Assembly (NCBI GenBank): GCA_001874335.1
Contig: MPDE01000001.1
Coordinates: 186,001-250,000 of the forward strand
Reading direction: 5' to 3'
Length of the DNA stretch: 64,000 bases
Origin: Bacteroidetes bacterium MedPE-SWsnd-G2
Lineage (GTDB): Bacteria; Bacteroidota; Bacteroidia; Flavobacteriales; Flavobacteriaceae
In this document: piece after piece, positions 9,979 through 19,417 of the stretch
Layout of the letters: the number at the start of each line of letters is the position of its first letter
Numbering within the stretch: position 1 is the first letter of the stretch
Notes under the pieces: generated by a model
What the model saw: the letters and a program-made list of their open reading frames with translations, nothing else
Database searches by the model: none
Told to the model about the DNA's origin: nothing
Made by a program: the position numbers and the translations under genes

Positions 9979-10572
9979 ATGAAAAAATGGTTACCATTAA
10001 TAGTTATTGTCATTTTAGTTTATTTATGCTACAGCTGGGGAAAAGGCATTAACAACACAGCGGTAGAATATGATGAAAACGTAAAAGAAGCCTGGGGAAA
10101 TGTACAAACGTCTTACCAAAGACGAAACGACCTTATCGGCAATTTAGTTAATACTGTTAAGGGCGCAGCTGATTTTGAGAAATCTACTTTAGAAGCCGTT
10201 ATTACTGCACGCTCAAAAGCGACAAGCACAACTATAGATCCTTCAAACATTACTGCCGAGCAATTACAACAGTTTAATCAAGCGCAAGGGGGCTTAAGTA
10301 GCGCTCTGTCAAGATTATTAGTAACCGTAGAACGCTATCCTGATTTAAAAGCCAATCAAAACTTTTTAAAGCTACAAGATGAATTGGTAAGTACAGAAAA
10401 CACCATTCAAACGGCACGTGTTCGCTATAACGAGAGCATAAAACCATACAATGAGCACGTTAGAAAGTTCCCTAACAACTTGTTAGCAGGCACACTCGGA
10501 TTTAGCCCTAAGCCGTATTTTGATGCCGAAGTGGGTGCTGAAAAGCCTGTTGAAGTAGATTTTAATTCTTAA
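9979..10572 (+). CDS. lemA: LemA family protein
   Basis: The protein has 197 residues, with one N-terminal membrane helix (about 4-20) followed by the helical LemA domain. Characteristic blocks are VKEAWGNVQTSYQRRNDLI, RYPDLKANQNF and ENTIQTARVRYNESI. LemA proteins are membrane-anchored four-helix proteins of uncertain function, often next to TPM/YgcG genes, as here. It begins the three-gene unit lemA-TPM-TPM. Confidence 0.93.
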   Translation: MKKWLPLIVIVILVYLCYSWGKGINNTAVEYDENVKEAWGNVQTSYQRRNDLIGNLVNTVKGAADFEKSTLEAVITARSKATSTTIDPSNITAEQLQQFNQAQGGLSSALSRLLVTVERYPDLKANQNFLKLQDELVSTENTIQTARVRYNESIKPYNEHVRKFPNNLLAGTLGFSPKPYFDAEVGAEKPVEVDFNS

Positions 10573-10581
10573 TATATCACC

Positions 10582-11025
10582 ATGTCTTTAGCAATACATC
10601 ATTTTTTAAGCGCTTCTGATGAAGAACAATTAATTGAAGCTATTAGAAAAGCGGAATCTAACACCTCGGGTGAGATTAGAATTCATATTGAAAAAAACTC
10701 ACCTATTGAAGATACCTTTGAAAGAGCAATGGATGTCTTTCACAATTTAAAAATGGACAACACCAAATTGCAAAACGGGGTCTTGATTTATGTTGCTATC
10801 GAAGAAAAATCATTTGTGATTTATGGTGATAAAGGAATCAATGATGTCGTACCAATTAATTTTTGGGACGAAACAAGAGATGTTATTGTTTCACATTTCA
10901 AAAAAGGTCATTACAAAGATGGCTTAGTTGCAGGTGTTTTAAATGCCGGTGAGCAGTTAGAAAAATTCTTCCCATGGGAAGAAGCGCATGGCAACGAGTT
11001 GTCTAATGAAATTTCTAAAGGCTAA
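10582..11025 (+). CDS. TPM domain protein without membrane anchor
   Basis: The protein has 147 residues and is essentially one TPM domain: ESNTSGEIRIHIEKNS, GVLIYVAIEEKSFVIYGDKG and FKKGHYKDGLVAGVLNAGEQL. TPM domains have been linked to envelope and photosystem repair in other organisms. No signal peptide or helix is seen, so it is probably cytoplasmic. It lies 9 bp after lemA, and its TAA shares one base with the next ATG (TAATG). Confidence 0.88.
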   Translation: MSLAIHHFLSASDEEQLIEAIRKAESNTSGEIRIHIEKNSPIEDTFERAMDVFHNLKMDNTKLQNGVLIYVAIEEKSFVIYGDKGINDVVPINFWDETRDVIVSHFKKGHYKDGLVAGVLNAGEQLEKFFPWEEAHGNELSNEISKG

Positions 11026-11828
11026 TGCTAGAAAACCCAAAACATATTAAGGCAATTGTATTTGCCATAGTCTTTACACTTTTTAGTGTAAACATTGGTT
11101 TTTCTCAGTTTGACATTCCGCCTAAACCCGCAGTAAAAGATCAAAAATTAGTTAATGATTATATTGGTCTATTATCTCGTGCAGAATTTAATGCATTAAA
11201 CACCAAACTTGAACGCTATAACGACTCGACATCAACTCAAATAGTAGTAGCAATAATCTCAAGTACAAATGGAGAAAACATAGGACTATTAACACCAAAA
11301 TGGGGACATGAATGGGGTGTTGGACAAGCCAAAGAAGATAATGGCGTGTTTATTCTATTAGCAAAAGATGATAGGGATATTTGGATATCTCCTGGATATG
11401 GCGCAGAAGAAAAACTAACTGCGGGACGCGTTGGGCAATTAACAAGAAACGCAATTATCCCTCAATTTAAAAAAGGCGATTATTATGGTGGCTTAGACAA
11501 AGGTACTGATGCTATTATCGAAATTTTGGCCGGTACTTACAAAGGACAACCTAAAGGCGGTTCTAACAAAGAAGGGTTTCCAGTAATCATCATTATAATA
11601 ACGATATTTATCATAATTTTAATTGTACTATCTAAAGACAAAAGAGGCGGTGGCGGTAACGGAGGAAGACGATCGAGAAATGATAGTATTTTAGACGCTA
11701 TTATTTTTAGTAATATGGGTCGTGGTAGTTTTGGCGGTGGAAGCTCAAGTGGCGGCTTTGGCGGCGGCGGTTTTGGAGGCTTCGGCGGTGGCGGCTTTAG
11801 TGGCGGAGGCGCAGGCGGTAGCTGGTAA
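11025..11828 (+). CDS. YgcG-type TPM domain protein with glycine-rich tail
   Basis: This protein of 267 residues has a signal sequence (about 10-28), an extracytoplasmic TPM domain (about 40-175; TQIVVAII, DNGVFILLAKDDRDIWISPGYG), a membrane helix (about 186-203), and a cytoplasmic basic and very Gly/Ser-rich tail ending GGAGGSW. This layout is standard for YgcG proteins paired with LemA. The start codon overlaps the preceding stop, so translation is coupled. A bidirectional terminator follows. Confidence 0.9.
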   Translation: MLENPKHIKAIVFAIVFTLFSVNIGFSQFDIPPKPAVKDQKLVNDYIGLLSRAEFNALNTKLERYNDSTSTQIVVAIISSTNGENIGLLTPKWGHEWGVGQAKEDNGVFILLAKDDRDIWISPGYGAEEKLTAGRVGQLTRNAIIPQFKKGDYYGGLDKGTDAIIEILAGTYKGQPKGGSNKEGFPVIIIIITIFIIILIVLSKDKRGGGGNGGRRSRNDSILDAIIFSNMGRGSFGGGSSSGGFGGGGFGGFGGGGFSGGGAGGSW

Positions 11829-11844
11829 TCAAATAAACGACGAA

Positions 11845-11887
11845 CAAAAAAATCCCATACCTTATTAAAGTTATGGGATTTTTTTGT
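11845..11887. terminator. Bidirectional intrinsic terminator
   Basis: AATCCCATA pairs with TATGGGATT around a loop of about 12 bases. It is flanked by an A-run on the left and a T-run on the right, so it can end both the TPM operon (plus) and the converging receptor gene (minus). Confidence 0.85.
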
Positions 11888-11899
11888 TCACATTAATTA

Positions 11900-14674
11900 T
11901 TAATGCCAACGCATAGAGCCATCTCCTATTTCTCCTTTAGATCCCAAACTATTAAACTTCCAACTGAAGCTCAACATAAAATACTGCTCTAAAACTGTAC
12001 TTTGTGAATCTTGAATATAGTTAGACGTTGCGGTACGCTCAGCATTTGTATTTTGATTTAGCAAATCATAAGCCTTTAACGTAATAGTCGCTGAATCCTT
12101 CATTAAACTATAGGCTAATGTTGCATTCCAAAACCATGAACTCTTTTGGAAACCGTCAGAAATATTGGGATTGTAATTATAGTTTATATCATTTCGCCAT
12201 TCAAAGTTTTTAGGCAAAAAAGTAGATGTAACGATCCCTAAATTATGACTCACAAAAGACTCATCCTCAAACTCGTCTAAATCGAACTTAGTGTTATTAA
12301 AAGAAATGGAATAACGTGGTCTAATTTCAGCTATTTCTTTCCATTCAAAATTAAATTCTAACTCTGGAGAAACACTATTATTAACAGAAGAGTATTGCAC
12401 ATCATTATTAAAATTGACGTTTTTATTACTTGCACCCCAAACTCCAATTCCAAATTTTATAGTTTGAATAGAATCTGATTTAATTTTTTTATCCCAGTTT
12501 AGACCTCCATTAATGCGGTAGGCACCATTAACATTGGTGTAGGTTGTATTACGCACCAAATCTTCATCAATTGTTGTTTTAGCTACTACTCTATTTTCGT
12601 CAATATTTCCGTTGGCATAAAAGTAAAACCCTGTTCCCTTTTCATAGTCGAAAGCGTGATATCCACCATAAAATCGATGTGTACTTATAGGCTTTAAATC
12701 GGGGTTACCTGTAATTGTATTCAACGGATTTGAAACATTTTCAAAAGGTTGTAATTGAGATATTCCTGGAGCATTATTTCTTAAATTATATCCTGCATAC
12801 ATTGATGCTTTCTGATTAAACTTATAACGTAAATAACTTCTAATCTCTAAGTTTTCGTAGTTTTTATCTATGTTTAAATCAGGTCTTAAAAGATCCTTAT
12901 TTTCTAAATTTCTAAATACATATCCCGCTTGAAAACTCGCTCTAAAATCTTTTTTACGATACGACAATCGCAATGCCGGTGTACTTGTTTCATCCCTAAA
13001 TTCGAAATCGGTACTTAAATCTAAATTAAAGTCGGTATATAATCCTGACGTGTCATTTTTATCAAACGTACTTTTTCTATCGTTGCGTTCTGTAATATCA
13101 AAATAATGTCTAAAATCTAAAAAGAACTCCTTTGCAATTAGCGGCAACCTAAAAGTAAACATGGTATTCACACCATTACCATCGCGCTCACCATCGGTAT
13201 ATTGATCTCTAATTTCGGTAGTTGGTGTATCAGAAAAAATATCGGTTCGTGATCTTAAAAAATCTTCGGTTTTAGAATTATTAAAATCATTTCCTAAATA
13301 CAATCTTACAAAGGCTCCTTTAGCACCAAAACGCTTTGTAATACTTAATTCATTCTCAAAATTAGTCCCTTCGGTTTTAACAAGGGAGTTCGTTTCCGAT
13401 TCATTTGAAAGTACAAAGTTTTCGTCATAAGACATTTCTTCACTTGTATACGTATTAGTATTTAGTGACCTATTAAACTTTGGCTCGATGTTAATATAAA
13501 AGGTGGAGTCTATTTCTATATCAAATTCCATATTAACATTATGGTTATCTCCTTCGTTATTTGAAGCCGATTCTGAATCTGTGAAATACCTTGAATCTGC
13601 TAAAATGTTTTCTCTTTGAGTTGAGCTTTCGTTTTTAGAATCACTACCAGAATAGAAATAATTTGCTGATAACTCAAATTTTTCGCCAAACGAATCGGCA
13701 TAATTTGCACCAGCATTTTGAGAGGTTGTAATCCCTTGGCCTCCACCAAAGTTTCTGCCGTCAATCGAAAAACTACCGTTACTGCTCATTGACATCGAAT
13801 TACCACTACCAAACATTTTTTGAATCTCTCCAAAACTAAATCCAGGTGAATTGGTATTATTACCACCTGCCAGAACACTAATTCTTCTATCATTATCAAA
13901 GGTGTTGAACATCCCTGCTAACTCCCAACGCTCGTCGGTTCCTCCACCAGCTGCAACACGTCCAAAAACACCTTTATTGTTCTCTTCTTTGATCGTAAGG
14001 TTTATGGTTTTATTCTCGGCATTACCAGCTTCACCAGTTACGGCTTCAGACTTGGTTTTTGTATTAGTAATTTGAACTTTTTCAATTATTTCTTTGGTCA
14101 AGTTTCTTGTTGTAATGGTAGGATCATCACCAAAAAAGGGCTTTCCGTTCACAAGAATCTGACTCACGTCCTGCCCGTTAACCGTTATCTTACCAGCTTC
14201 ATCAACTTGAACCCCCGGTAATTGTTTTAAAAGTTCTTCGACATTGGCATCTTTCTTAGTTTTAAAAGAACTTACATTAAACTCTAAGGTATCCTTTTTA
14301 ACAGTAATTGGTGCGCGTGATTTTACTAAGACCTCATCAAGCATATTATTGCTAATTTGAAGTTCGATTACTCCTAAATCAATATTACCTTTTGAGGTTT
14401 GAATTTTTTTAGTGTAAGTTTCAAATCCGATATAGGTCACAAATAAATTTAGGTATTCGTCATTAGTTTTATCTTCAATAGAGAATTTTCCGTTTTTATC
14501 TGATATGGTATATTTCACCAAACTTGAATCTTTCAGACGTTCTAAATGAACAGTGGCAGATTCTAAGGATTGTTGATTATCTCCAGCTAATAAGGTACCG
14601 CTAACGGTATAATTATTTTGTCCAAAAGCCGTAGCTCCAAAAACAAGAATGAAGAGCACTTTAAGTAGTTTCAT
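11900..14674 (-). CDS. TonB-dependent receptor-like outer-membrane beta-barrel protein
   Basis: The protein has 924 residues. A signal peptide (about 1-18) precedes a carboxypeptidase-regulatory-like domain (about 22-105), a plug domain (DANVEELLKQLPGVQVDEAG at about 140-160) and a long barrel of alternating strands, ending in an aromatic-poor tail. It belongs to the Bacteroidetes outer-membrane family 'OMP_b-brl_3'. I see no SusD partner next door and no recognisable TonB box. Substrate unknown. It is monocistronic, bounded by terminators on both sides. Confidence 0.88.
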   Translation of the reverse strand: MKLLKVLFILVFGATAFGQNNYTVSGTLLAGDNQQSLESATVHLERLKDSSLVKYTISDKNGKFSIEDKTNDEYLNLFVTYIGFETYTKKIQTSKGNIDLGVIELQISNNMLDEVLVKSRAPITVKKDTLEFNVSSFKTKKDANVEELLKQLPGVQVDEAGKITVNGQDVSQILVNGKPFFGDDPTITTRNLTKEIIEKVQITNTKTKSEAVTGEAGNAENKTINLTIKEENNKGVFGRVAAGGGTDERWELAGMFNTFDNDRRISVLAGGNNTNSPGFSFGEIQKMFGSGNSMSMSSNGSFSIDGRNFGGGQGITTSQNAGANYADSFGEKFELSANYFYSGSDSKNESSTQRENILADSRYFTDSESASNNEGDNHNVNMEFDIEIDSTFYINIEPKFNRSLNTNTYTSEEMSYDENFVLSNESETNSLVKTEGTNFENELSITKRFGAKGAFVRLYLGNDFNNSKTEDFLRSRTDIFSDTPTTEIRDQYTDGERDGNGVNTMFTFRLPLIAKEFFLDFRHYFDITERNDRKSTFDKNDTSGLYTDFNLDLSTDFEFRDETSTPALRLSYRKKDFRASFQAGYVFRNLENKDLLRPDLNIDKNYENLEIRSYLRYKFNQKASMYAGYNLRNNAPGISQLQPFENVSNPLNTITGNPDLKPISTHRFYGGYHAFDYEKGTGFYFYANGNIDENRVVAKTTIDEDLVRNTTYTNVNGAYRINGGLNWDKKIKSDSIQTIKFGIGVWGASNKNVNFNNDVQYSSVNNSVSPELEFNFEWKEIAEIRPRYSISFNNTKFDLDEFEDESFVSHNLGIVTSTFLPKNFEWRNDINYNYNPNISDGFQKSSWFWNATLAYSLMKDSATITLKAYDLLNQNTNAERTATSNYIQDSQSTVLEQYFMLSFSWKFNSLGSKGEIGDGSMRWH

Positions 14675-14857
14675 GAATGTGATAATTGATTGATTCGTTT
14701 GGCAAACGAAAGTACAATCATTTTAGTGTGAAAAATCTTAAAGTTTTTCTAAAATTTTAAGTTTTTTTAACACCGTAAGAATGCGCAACACTCTAATCAT
14801 CAACCAATTACAAACAACCCCATTTACTAAAGCTTTGTTAATCGAGTTTTCCACCAC

Positions 14858-14897
14858 AAAAAAAGGGATGATAAATTAAATCTATCATCCCCTTTTG
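14858..14897 (-). terminator. der intrinsic terminator
   Basis: A 9-bp stem (GGGATGATA with TATCATCCC) around an AT loop lies 18 bases after the der stop and is followed, on the minus strand, by a T-run. Confidence 0.85.
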
Positions 14898-14914
14898 TAT
14901 TCTATACATTGAAA

Positions 14915-16222
14915 TTATTTCTTTCTCATATATACACTAATTGGCACACCATGAAAATCGAAATGTTCTCTTAGTTTGTTTTCTAAAAACCTCTTGTAAG
15001 ACTCTTTTACGTACTGTGGTAAATTACAGAAAAAAGCAAACTGCGGTTGCGGCGTAGGCAATTGCATGATATACTTAATTTTCACAAATTTCCCTTTTGT
15101 TGCAGGCGGTGGGTAGTTTTCTATAATAGGTAGTAAGACATCATTAAGTTTACTGGTCTTAATTTTTTTAGATCTGTTTTTATAAACCTCAACAGCAGTT
15201 TCAATTGCTTTAAAAATACGTTGTTTGTTTAACACCGAAATAAACACAATTGGCACATCAGTAAAAGGTTCAATCTGTTTTCTGATATAGGTCTCAAATT
15301 CTTTCGCACTTTTATGGTCTTTTTCAACCAAATCCCATTTGTTGACTAAAATCACTATGCCTTTACGGTTTCTTTCTGCCAACCAAAATATATTTTGAAC
15401 TTGACCATCAAAACCACGAGTGGCATCTAAAACTAAAAGGCACACATCACTATGTTCAATAGCACGCACTGATCGCATTACTGAGTAAAACTCTAAATCT
15501 TCCTTTACTTTAGTTTTACGTCTAATCCCGGCAGTATCCACTAAATTAAACTCAAAACCATAACGGTTATACTTAGTATCTATCGAATCTCTTGTAGTTC
15601 CAGCAATATCTGTTACAATATATCTGTCTTCACCAATTAATGCATTAATAAAAGATGATTTTCCTGCGTTTGGTCTACCAACTACGGCAAATCTTGGCAA
15701 AGCATCTACTTCTTCGGCTTCTTCTTGCTCAGGTAAGGCATCAACAAGAGCATCTAACAACTCTCCTGTTCCACTACCATTAATACTTGCAATGGTATAA
15801 TATTCTCCAAGGCCTAAACTATAAAACTCTACAGCATCCTCTGCGCGTTTTCCGTTATCTACCTTGTTTACGGCTAAAAATACGGGCTTATTTACCTTTC
15901 TAAGTAGTTTCGCTACATCCTCGTCCATTCCTGTCACTCCAGACTCCACATCAACGATAAAGATTATAGCATCAGCTTCCTCGATAGCCAATTCTACTTG
16001 CTTATCAATTTCTGCTTCAAATACATCATCACTACCAACAACATATCCTCCGGTATCGATTAAAGAAAATTCTTTTCCATTCCAATCACTCTTCCCGTAA
16101 TGTCTATCTCTTGTAACACCACTAACGGCATCGACGATTGCTTCTCGTCTTTGGATTAAGCGGTTAAAAAACGTTGACTTCCCTACATTAGGACGACCTA
16201 CAATGGCTACTATACTACTCAT
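14915..16222 (-). CDS. der: Ribosome biogenesis GTPase Der
   Basis: The protein has 435 residues. There are two consecutive G domains: GRPNVGKS near residue 8 with DTGG and NKVD motifs, then GRPNAGKS near residue 182 with DTAG and NKWD. A C-terminal KH-like domain follows (about 350-435). Tandem G domains are unique to Der (EngA), which acts in 50S subunit maturation. The start at the ATG is supported by a TAnnTTTG promoter element 18 bases upstream. Confidence 0.97.
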   Translation of the reverse strand: MSSIVAIVGRPNVGKSTFFNRLIQRREAIVDAVSGVTRDRHYGKSDWNGKEFSLIDTGGYVVGSDDVFEAEIDKQVELAIEEADAIIFIVDVESGVTGMDEDVAKLLRKVNKPVFLAVNKVDNGKRAEDAVEFYSLGLGEYYTIASINGSGTGELLDALVDALPEQEEAEEVDALPRFAVVGRPNAGKSSFINALIGEDRYIVTDIAGTTRDSIDTKYNRYGFEFNLVDTAGIRRKTKVKEDLEFYSVMRSVRAIEHSDVCLLVLDATRGFDGQVQNIFWLAERNRKGIVILVNKWDLVEKDHKSAKEFETYIRKQIEPFTDVPIVFISVLNKQRIFKAIETAVEVYKNRSKKIKTSKLNDVLLPIIENYPPPATKGKFVKIKYIMQLPTPQPQFAFFCNLPQYVKESYKRFLENKLREHFDFHGVPISVYMRKK

Positions 16223-16239
16223 GACTTATAAATTGTTTG

Positions 16240-16247
16240 CAAAGGTA
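16240..16247 (-). promoter_or_regulatory. der -7 promoter element
   Basis: TACCTTTG on the minus strand matches the Bacteroidetes -7 consensus TAnnTTTG exactly. It lies 18 bases before the der ATG. Confidence 0.6.
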
Positions 16248-16300
16248 GTGTTTCCTTATTGAGGAAAAAAGTGTATTTTGACATCCTTAAAACATTATAT

Positions 16301-16798
16301 ATGCCTACTGGTCAGGAGATTGAATTACGCCCTCGATTTAAATTTGAATTAAACTATGAAAACCAAAAGGCCCTGAAGGCTTTTGAGGATTCAAAAAACA
16401 ATCAAAAAAAGTTTGTTGTTACCCGAATAGACGACCATGTTTTTATAAAACTCCCTAAGGCAGAGCAACATTTTTGGTCGCCTCAATTGCATCTTGAAAT
16501 TATAGAAAAAGACAAGAAATCCTCAACGCTTCATGGTTTATTTGGCCCCAACCCTACAGTATGGACCATGTTTTTATTCATGCATTTTATCGTAGCGGTT
16601 CTATTTATAGGGTTTGCCATTTGGGGGTATTCTAATTGGGCATTAGACACCTCTTACAGCCTTCAAATAGCATTAATGGTGTTGATGGTAATTACGTGGT
16701 TTGTCCTTTATTTTGCTGGACGATTGGGCAAATCAAGCAATAAAGAAGAGATGGAAGATCTTAAAACCTTTATGTATGAAACCCTGCCGATAGACTAA
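16301..16798 (+). CDS. Conserved membrane protein between der and era
   Basis: The protein has 165 residues from the ATG at 16301. The frame is open back to a TTG at 16259, but that overlaps the der promoter. The N-terminal half is soluble (ELRPRFKFELN, VVTRIDDHVFIKLP), then two membrane helices lie at about residues 95-118 and 125-147, followed by a charged tail. It is divergent from der and converges on era with a 4-base overlap of the coding ends. No known domain recognised. Confidence 0.75.
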   Translation: MPTGQEIELRPRFKFELNYENQKALKAFEDSKNNQKKFVVTRIDDHVFIKLPKAEQHFWSPQLHLEIIEKDKKSSTLHGLFGPNPTVWTMFLFMHFIVAVLFIGFAIWGYSNWALDTSYSLQIALMVLMVITWFVLYFAGRLGKSSNKEEMEDLKTFMYETLPID

Positions 16799-17673
16799 TT
16801 GTTATAGCCAAAGCGCTTTAACTGTCTTTGATTTGAACGCCAGTTTTTATTCACTTTTACATACAATTCTAAATGAATTTGTTTCCCAAAAAACTTCTCT
16901 AAATCTTTTCTTGCTTCTATCCCTACACGCTTTAAGGCACTTCCCTTATGGCCGATGATAATTCCTTTTTGAGTATCTCTTTCTACCATTATTACCGAAC
17001 GCATTCTAATAATATCGTCTTCCTCAAAAAACTCTTCTGTATCTATTTCAACAGCATAAGGAATCTCTTTTTTATAATGAAGTAATATTTTCTCTCTAAT
17101 GGTCTCATTTACAAAAAAACGTTCTGGCTTATCTGTAAGTTGATCTTTAGGATAAAACGCTGGCGATTCTGGTAACAATTCAATAATTCGATTAAAAACT
17201 TCGGTAACTTGAAAGCCTTCAAGGGCAGATATTGCAAAAATCTCTGCATTTGGCACCTTAGCTGCCCACAATTGAACCTGTTCTTCTAATTTTTGCTGAT
17301 CTGATTTGTCAATTTTATTAAGAAGCAATAATACCGGAATTTTTGAACTCTTTATTTTATTAAAAAAAGCTTCATCCTTTAATTCTTGCTCTCCTATTTC
17401 AACCATATATAACAGCACATCTGCATCTTCAAACGCAGACTTCACAAAATCCATCATAGATTCTTGAAGCTCATAAGCAGGTTTAATGATACCAGGTGTA
17501 TCTGAAAGGATAACTTGAAAATCATCGCCGTTTACAATACCCAAAATACGGTGACGCGTAGTTTGCGCTTTTGATGTAATGATAGATAACTTTTCACCAA
17601 TAAAGGCATTCATTAAAGTTGATTTTCCAACGTTTGGATTACCAATAATATTTACAAATCCAGCTTTGTGCAT
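16795..17673 (-). CDS. era: GTPase Era
   Basis: The protein has 292 residues from the ATG at 17673. The G domain carries GNPNVGKS near residue 8, DTPG near 55 and NKID near 120. A C-terminal KH domain includes IIGHKGSALKRVG. Era binds the 3' end of 16S rRNA during 30S assembly. An open frame extends to a TTG at 17694, but the -7 element TACCTTTG overlaps that TTG, so transcription would start after it and the ATG is preferred. Confidence 0.96.
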   Translation of the reverse strand: MHKAGFVNIIGNPNVGKSTLMNAFIGEKLSIITSKAQTTRHRILGIVNGDDFQVILSDTPGIIKPAYELQESMMDFVKSAFEDADVLLYMVEIGEQELKDEAFFNKIKSSKIPVLLLLNKIDKSDQQKLEEQVQLWAAKVPNAEIFAISALEGFQVTEVFNRIIELLPESPAFYPKDQLTDKPERFFVNETIREKILLHYKKEIPYAVEIDTEEFFEEDDIIRMRSVIMVERDTQKGIIIGHKGSALKRVGIEARKDLEKFFGKQIHLELYVKVNKNWRSNQRQLKRFGYNN

Positions 17674-17691
17674 AGGGTTTAATTTAGGTTG

Positions 17692-17699
17692 CAAAGGTA
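17692..17699 (-). promoter_or_regulatory. era -7 promoter element
   Basis: TACCTTTG on the minus strand matches TAnnTTTG exactly. It lies 19 bases before the era ATG and overlaps the alternative upstream TTG. Confidence 0.55.
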
Positions 17700-17867
17700 A
17701 GCCTAAATTTTAGGACTCGAAATACAATAAACAATTATTGAAGTTATACTCCTAAAACCATAAAATTAGAATAAGATTACCACTTGTCGGATAGTCAATC
17801 AAAACCAACCTATAAATTAAAATATTTCTTACATTTAAATCCTTAACCAAAACTATATTAACCAATT

Positions 17868-18473
17868 ATGCTTATTTACGGTACTCGATCTGCTCATTTG
17901 GCAACAAAAAAATTACAAAGACCTACATGCCAATCCTGCAATACAAAGGGAGAAATTGTCATGGGACTTTACAGAAAACATGTTCATGCCTTTTGGATTC
18001 CTCTATTCCCTTATAAAAAGACCGCTGTTTCAGAGTGTGGTCATTGCAAACACACCATAGAAAAAAAGGAGTTTAACGAGGAGTTAAATGAAGAATACCG
18101 CAGAATAAAAGAGCACTCTAAAGGACCCGTTTGGCAATTTTCTGGATTGTTACTCATCGCCCTTTTAATTGCTTATGGCAGCTATGCCAGTAATCAAGAT
18201 AAAGCAAACGAACTTTTATACCTCGGACAACCAGAAGTTGGTGATGTTTATAGTTACGTCATGGAAGAAGGCAATTATTCTACATTTAAAATAACCTCAG
18301 TTTCTACTGATTCTGTTTTCTTCATTCTAAATGATTATGAAATTTCTCGGGCTTCAAAAATTTATAAAATTAATAAGGAAGAAAATTATAGTGACGCTGA
18401 AGCATCTTTAGCTAAAAGCGAATTGGACAGCATGTATAAAAATAATGATATCATTGATATTATAAGAGATTAG
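17868..18473 (+). CDS. Zinc-ribbon membrane protein of unknown function
   Basis: The protein has 201 residues. Two CxxC pairs (CQSC at about 22-25 and CGHC at about 56-59) form a predicted zinc ribbon, with HVHAFWIPLFPYKK between them as in 'zinc-ribbon 15' proteins. A membrane helix follows at about 90-107, then a soluble C-terminal domain of about 90 residues (GDVYSYVMEEG) outside the membrane. The next gene begins 4 bases later, suggesting an operon. Function unknown. Confidence 0.72.
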   Translation: MLIYGTRSAHLATKKLQRPTCQSCNTKGEIVMGLYRKHVHAFWIPLFPYKKTAVSECGHCKHTIEKKEFNEELNEEYRRIKEHSKGPVWQFSGLLLIALLIAYGSYASNQDKANELLYLGQPEVGDVYSYVMEEGNYSTFKITSVSTDSVFFILNDYEISRASKIYKINKEENYSDAEASLAKSELDSMYKNNDIIDIIRD

Positions 18474-18477
18474 AACT

Positions 18478-18972
18478 ATGAGCATCCCAGTTAAAATCAT
18501 AAACTACAGCCCAGTAGCGATGGTCGGCTGTTCGGTATCCATGAGTTATGAGAACAACAAAACTTTTGAGCTTTGGAAAAGTTTTATGAGCAGAAAAAAG
18601 GAGTTAACCAATACTATTGGACCAAACCTTTACTCTATTCAAGATTATCCTGAATCATTTTTAAAATCGGGCTTTAATCCCGAAGTATACTTTACAAAAT
18701 GGGCATGTATAGAAGTTGAAGCAAATAGCAATATACCTGAAGGTTTCAAGGCTTTTAATTTTCATGGAGGGCTCTATGCAGTGTTTAGCCATAAAGGAGA
18801 TCATCAAAAATTTATTGAAAATTGGCAATGGATTCTTAACTGGTGGTTACCGCAATCTAATTACAAATTAGACCAAAGGGTTCATTTTGAAATTTTAGGA
18901 CCTAAATACAAGAATAACTCTCACGATTCTGAAGAGAAGATATGCATTCCTATTGTACCAAGAATAGATTAA
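18478..18972 (+). CDS. GyrI-like small-molecule-binding domain protein
   Basis: The protein has 164 residues. The pattern of an N-terminal beta strand (VKIINYSPVAMVGCSVSMS), a YFTKWACIEVEANSNIPEGF segment, GLYAVFSHKGDHQKF and QRVHFEILGP matches AraC effector-binding/GyrI-like proteins, which bind small hydrophobic or cationic ligands. No DNA-binding domain is present. Its end overlaps the 3' end of the opposing receiver-like gene by 4 bases. Confidence 0.75.
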   Translation: MSIPVKIINYSPVAMVGCSVSMSYENNKTFELWKSFMSRKKELTNTIGPNLYSIQDYPESFLKSGFNPEVYFTKWACIEVEANSNIPEGFKAFNFHGGLYAVFSHKGDHQKFIENWQWILNWWLPQSNYKLDQRVHFEILGPKYKNNSHDSEEKICIPIVPRID

Positions 18973-19322
18973 ACGAGTACTCCTAACTTGTTTATTATTT
19001 CTGAGAATTCATTGGAGAAATCAAAAATGGATAAATAACCATCATACCCGCTATCCAGTACATTTTGAATCATGTTTTGGGATTTAAAGCAGTGCAACCC
19101 TAAAAGCTTTCTATCTGGATAAGTATTTTTTATCAACGCAAAGAGATCGCGCTCATTACTGGCAACATCCATTAAATTGACTATGATAATTCTGGGTAAG
19201 GAACTATTTACCTCAAGCGGATGTTCAACAAAATTAGTGGCATCAACAAAAGTGATAGGATAAATTTTAGAAATTTCATCCACCAATTTTTTATTTACAC
19301 TATTTGAATTTCCTATTAACAT
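18969..19322 (-). CDS. Degenerate (pseudo-)receiver domain protein
   Basis: The protein has 117 residues from the ATG at 19322; a TTG at 19349 would add nine. The fold pattern is CheY-like, ending DSGYDGYLSIFD as in receivers. The position of the phospho-acceptor Asp (PRIIIVNLMD, where active receivers have D) is Asn, the conserved Lys near the end is Ser, and the early acidic pair is missing. It should not be phosphorylated normally. Its promoter carries the same paired operators as the CsbD-like genes, and the intact LuxR-type regulator lies just upstream. A role as a modulator or decoy is inference. Confidence 0.7.
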   Translation of the reverse strand: MLIGNSNSVNKKLVDEISKIYPITFVDATNFVEHPLEVNSSLPRIIIVNLMDVASNERDLFALIKNTYPDRKLLGLHCFKSQNMIQNVLDSGYDGYLSIFDFSNEFSEIINKLGVLV

Positions 19323-19339
19323 AAATTGAAACCAATGAT

Positions 19340-19417
19340 ATGTGTACAAAACTAATAGGTTTCAAAGGTTGTGATATTAGCAATTCACCTAAATAATTAT
19401 ATAGGTGAATTACCTAT
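19340..19417 (-). promoter_or_regulatory. Paired-operator promoter of the pseudo-receiver gene
   Basis: On the minus strand, TAGGTAATTCACCTA (19402-19416) is followed 25 bases later by a TAGG half-site operator ending GCTAAT (about 19377-19391), and then TAGTTTTG, an exact TAnnTTTG match. TTTG lies 41 bases after the second TAGG, the same as in the nine promoters at 24.4-29.8 kb; the operator spacing is 25 instead of 26. The first operator covers the stop codon of the response-regulator gene. Confidence 0.7.
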
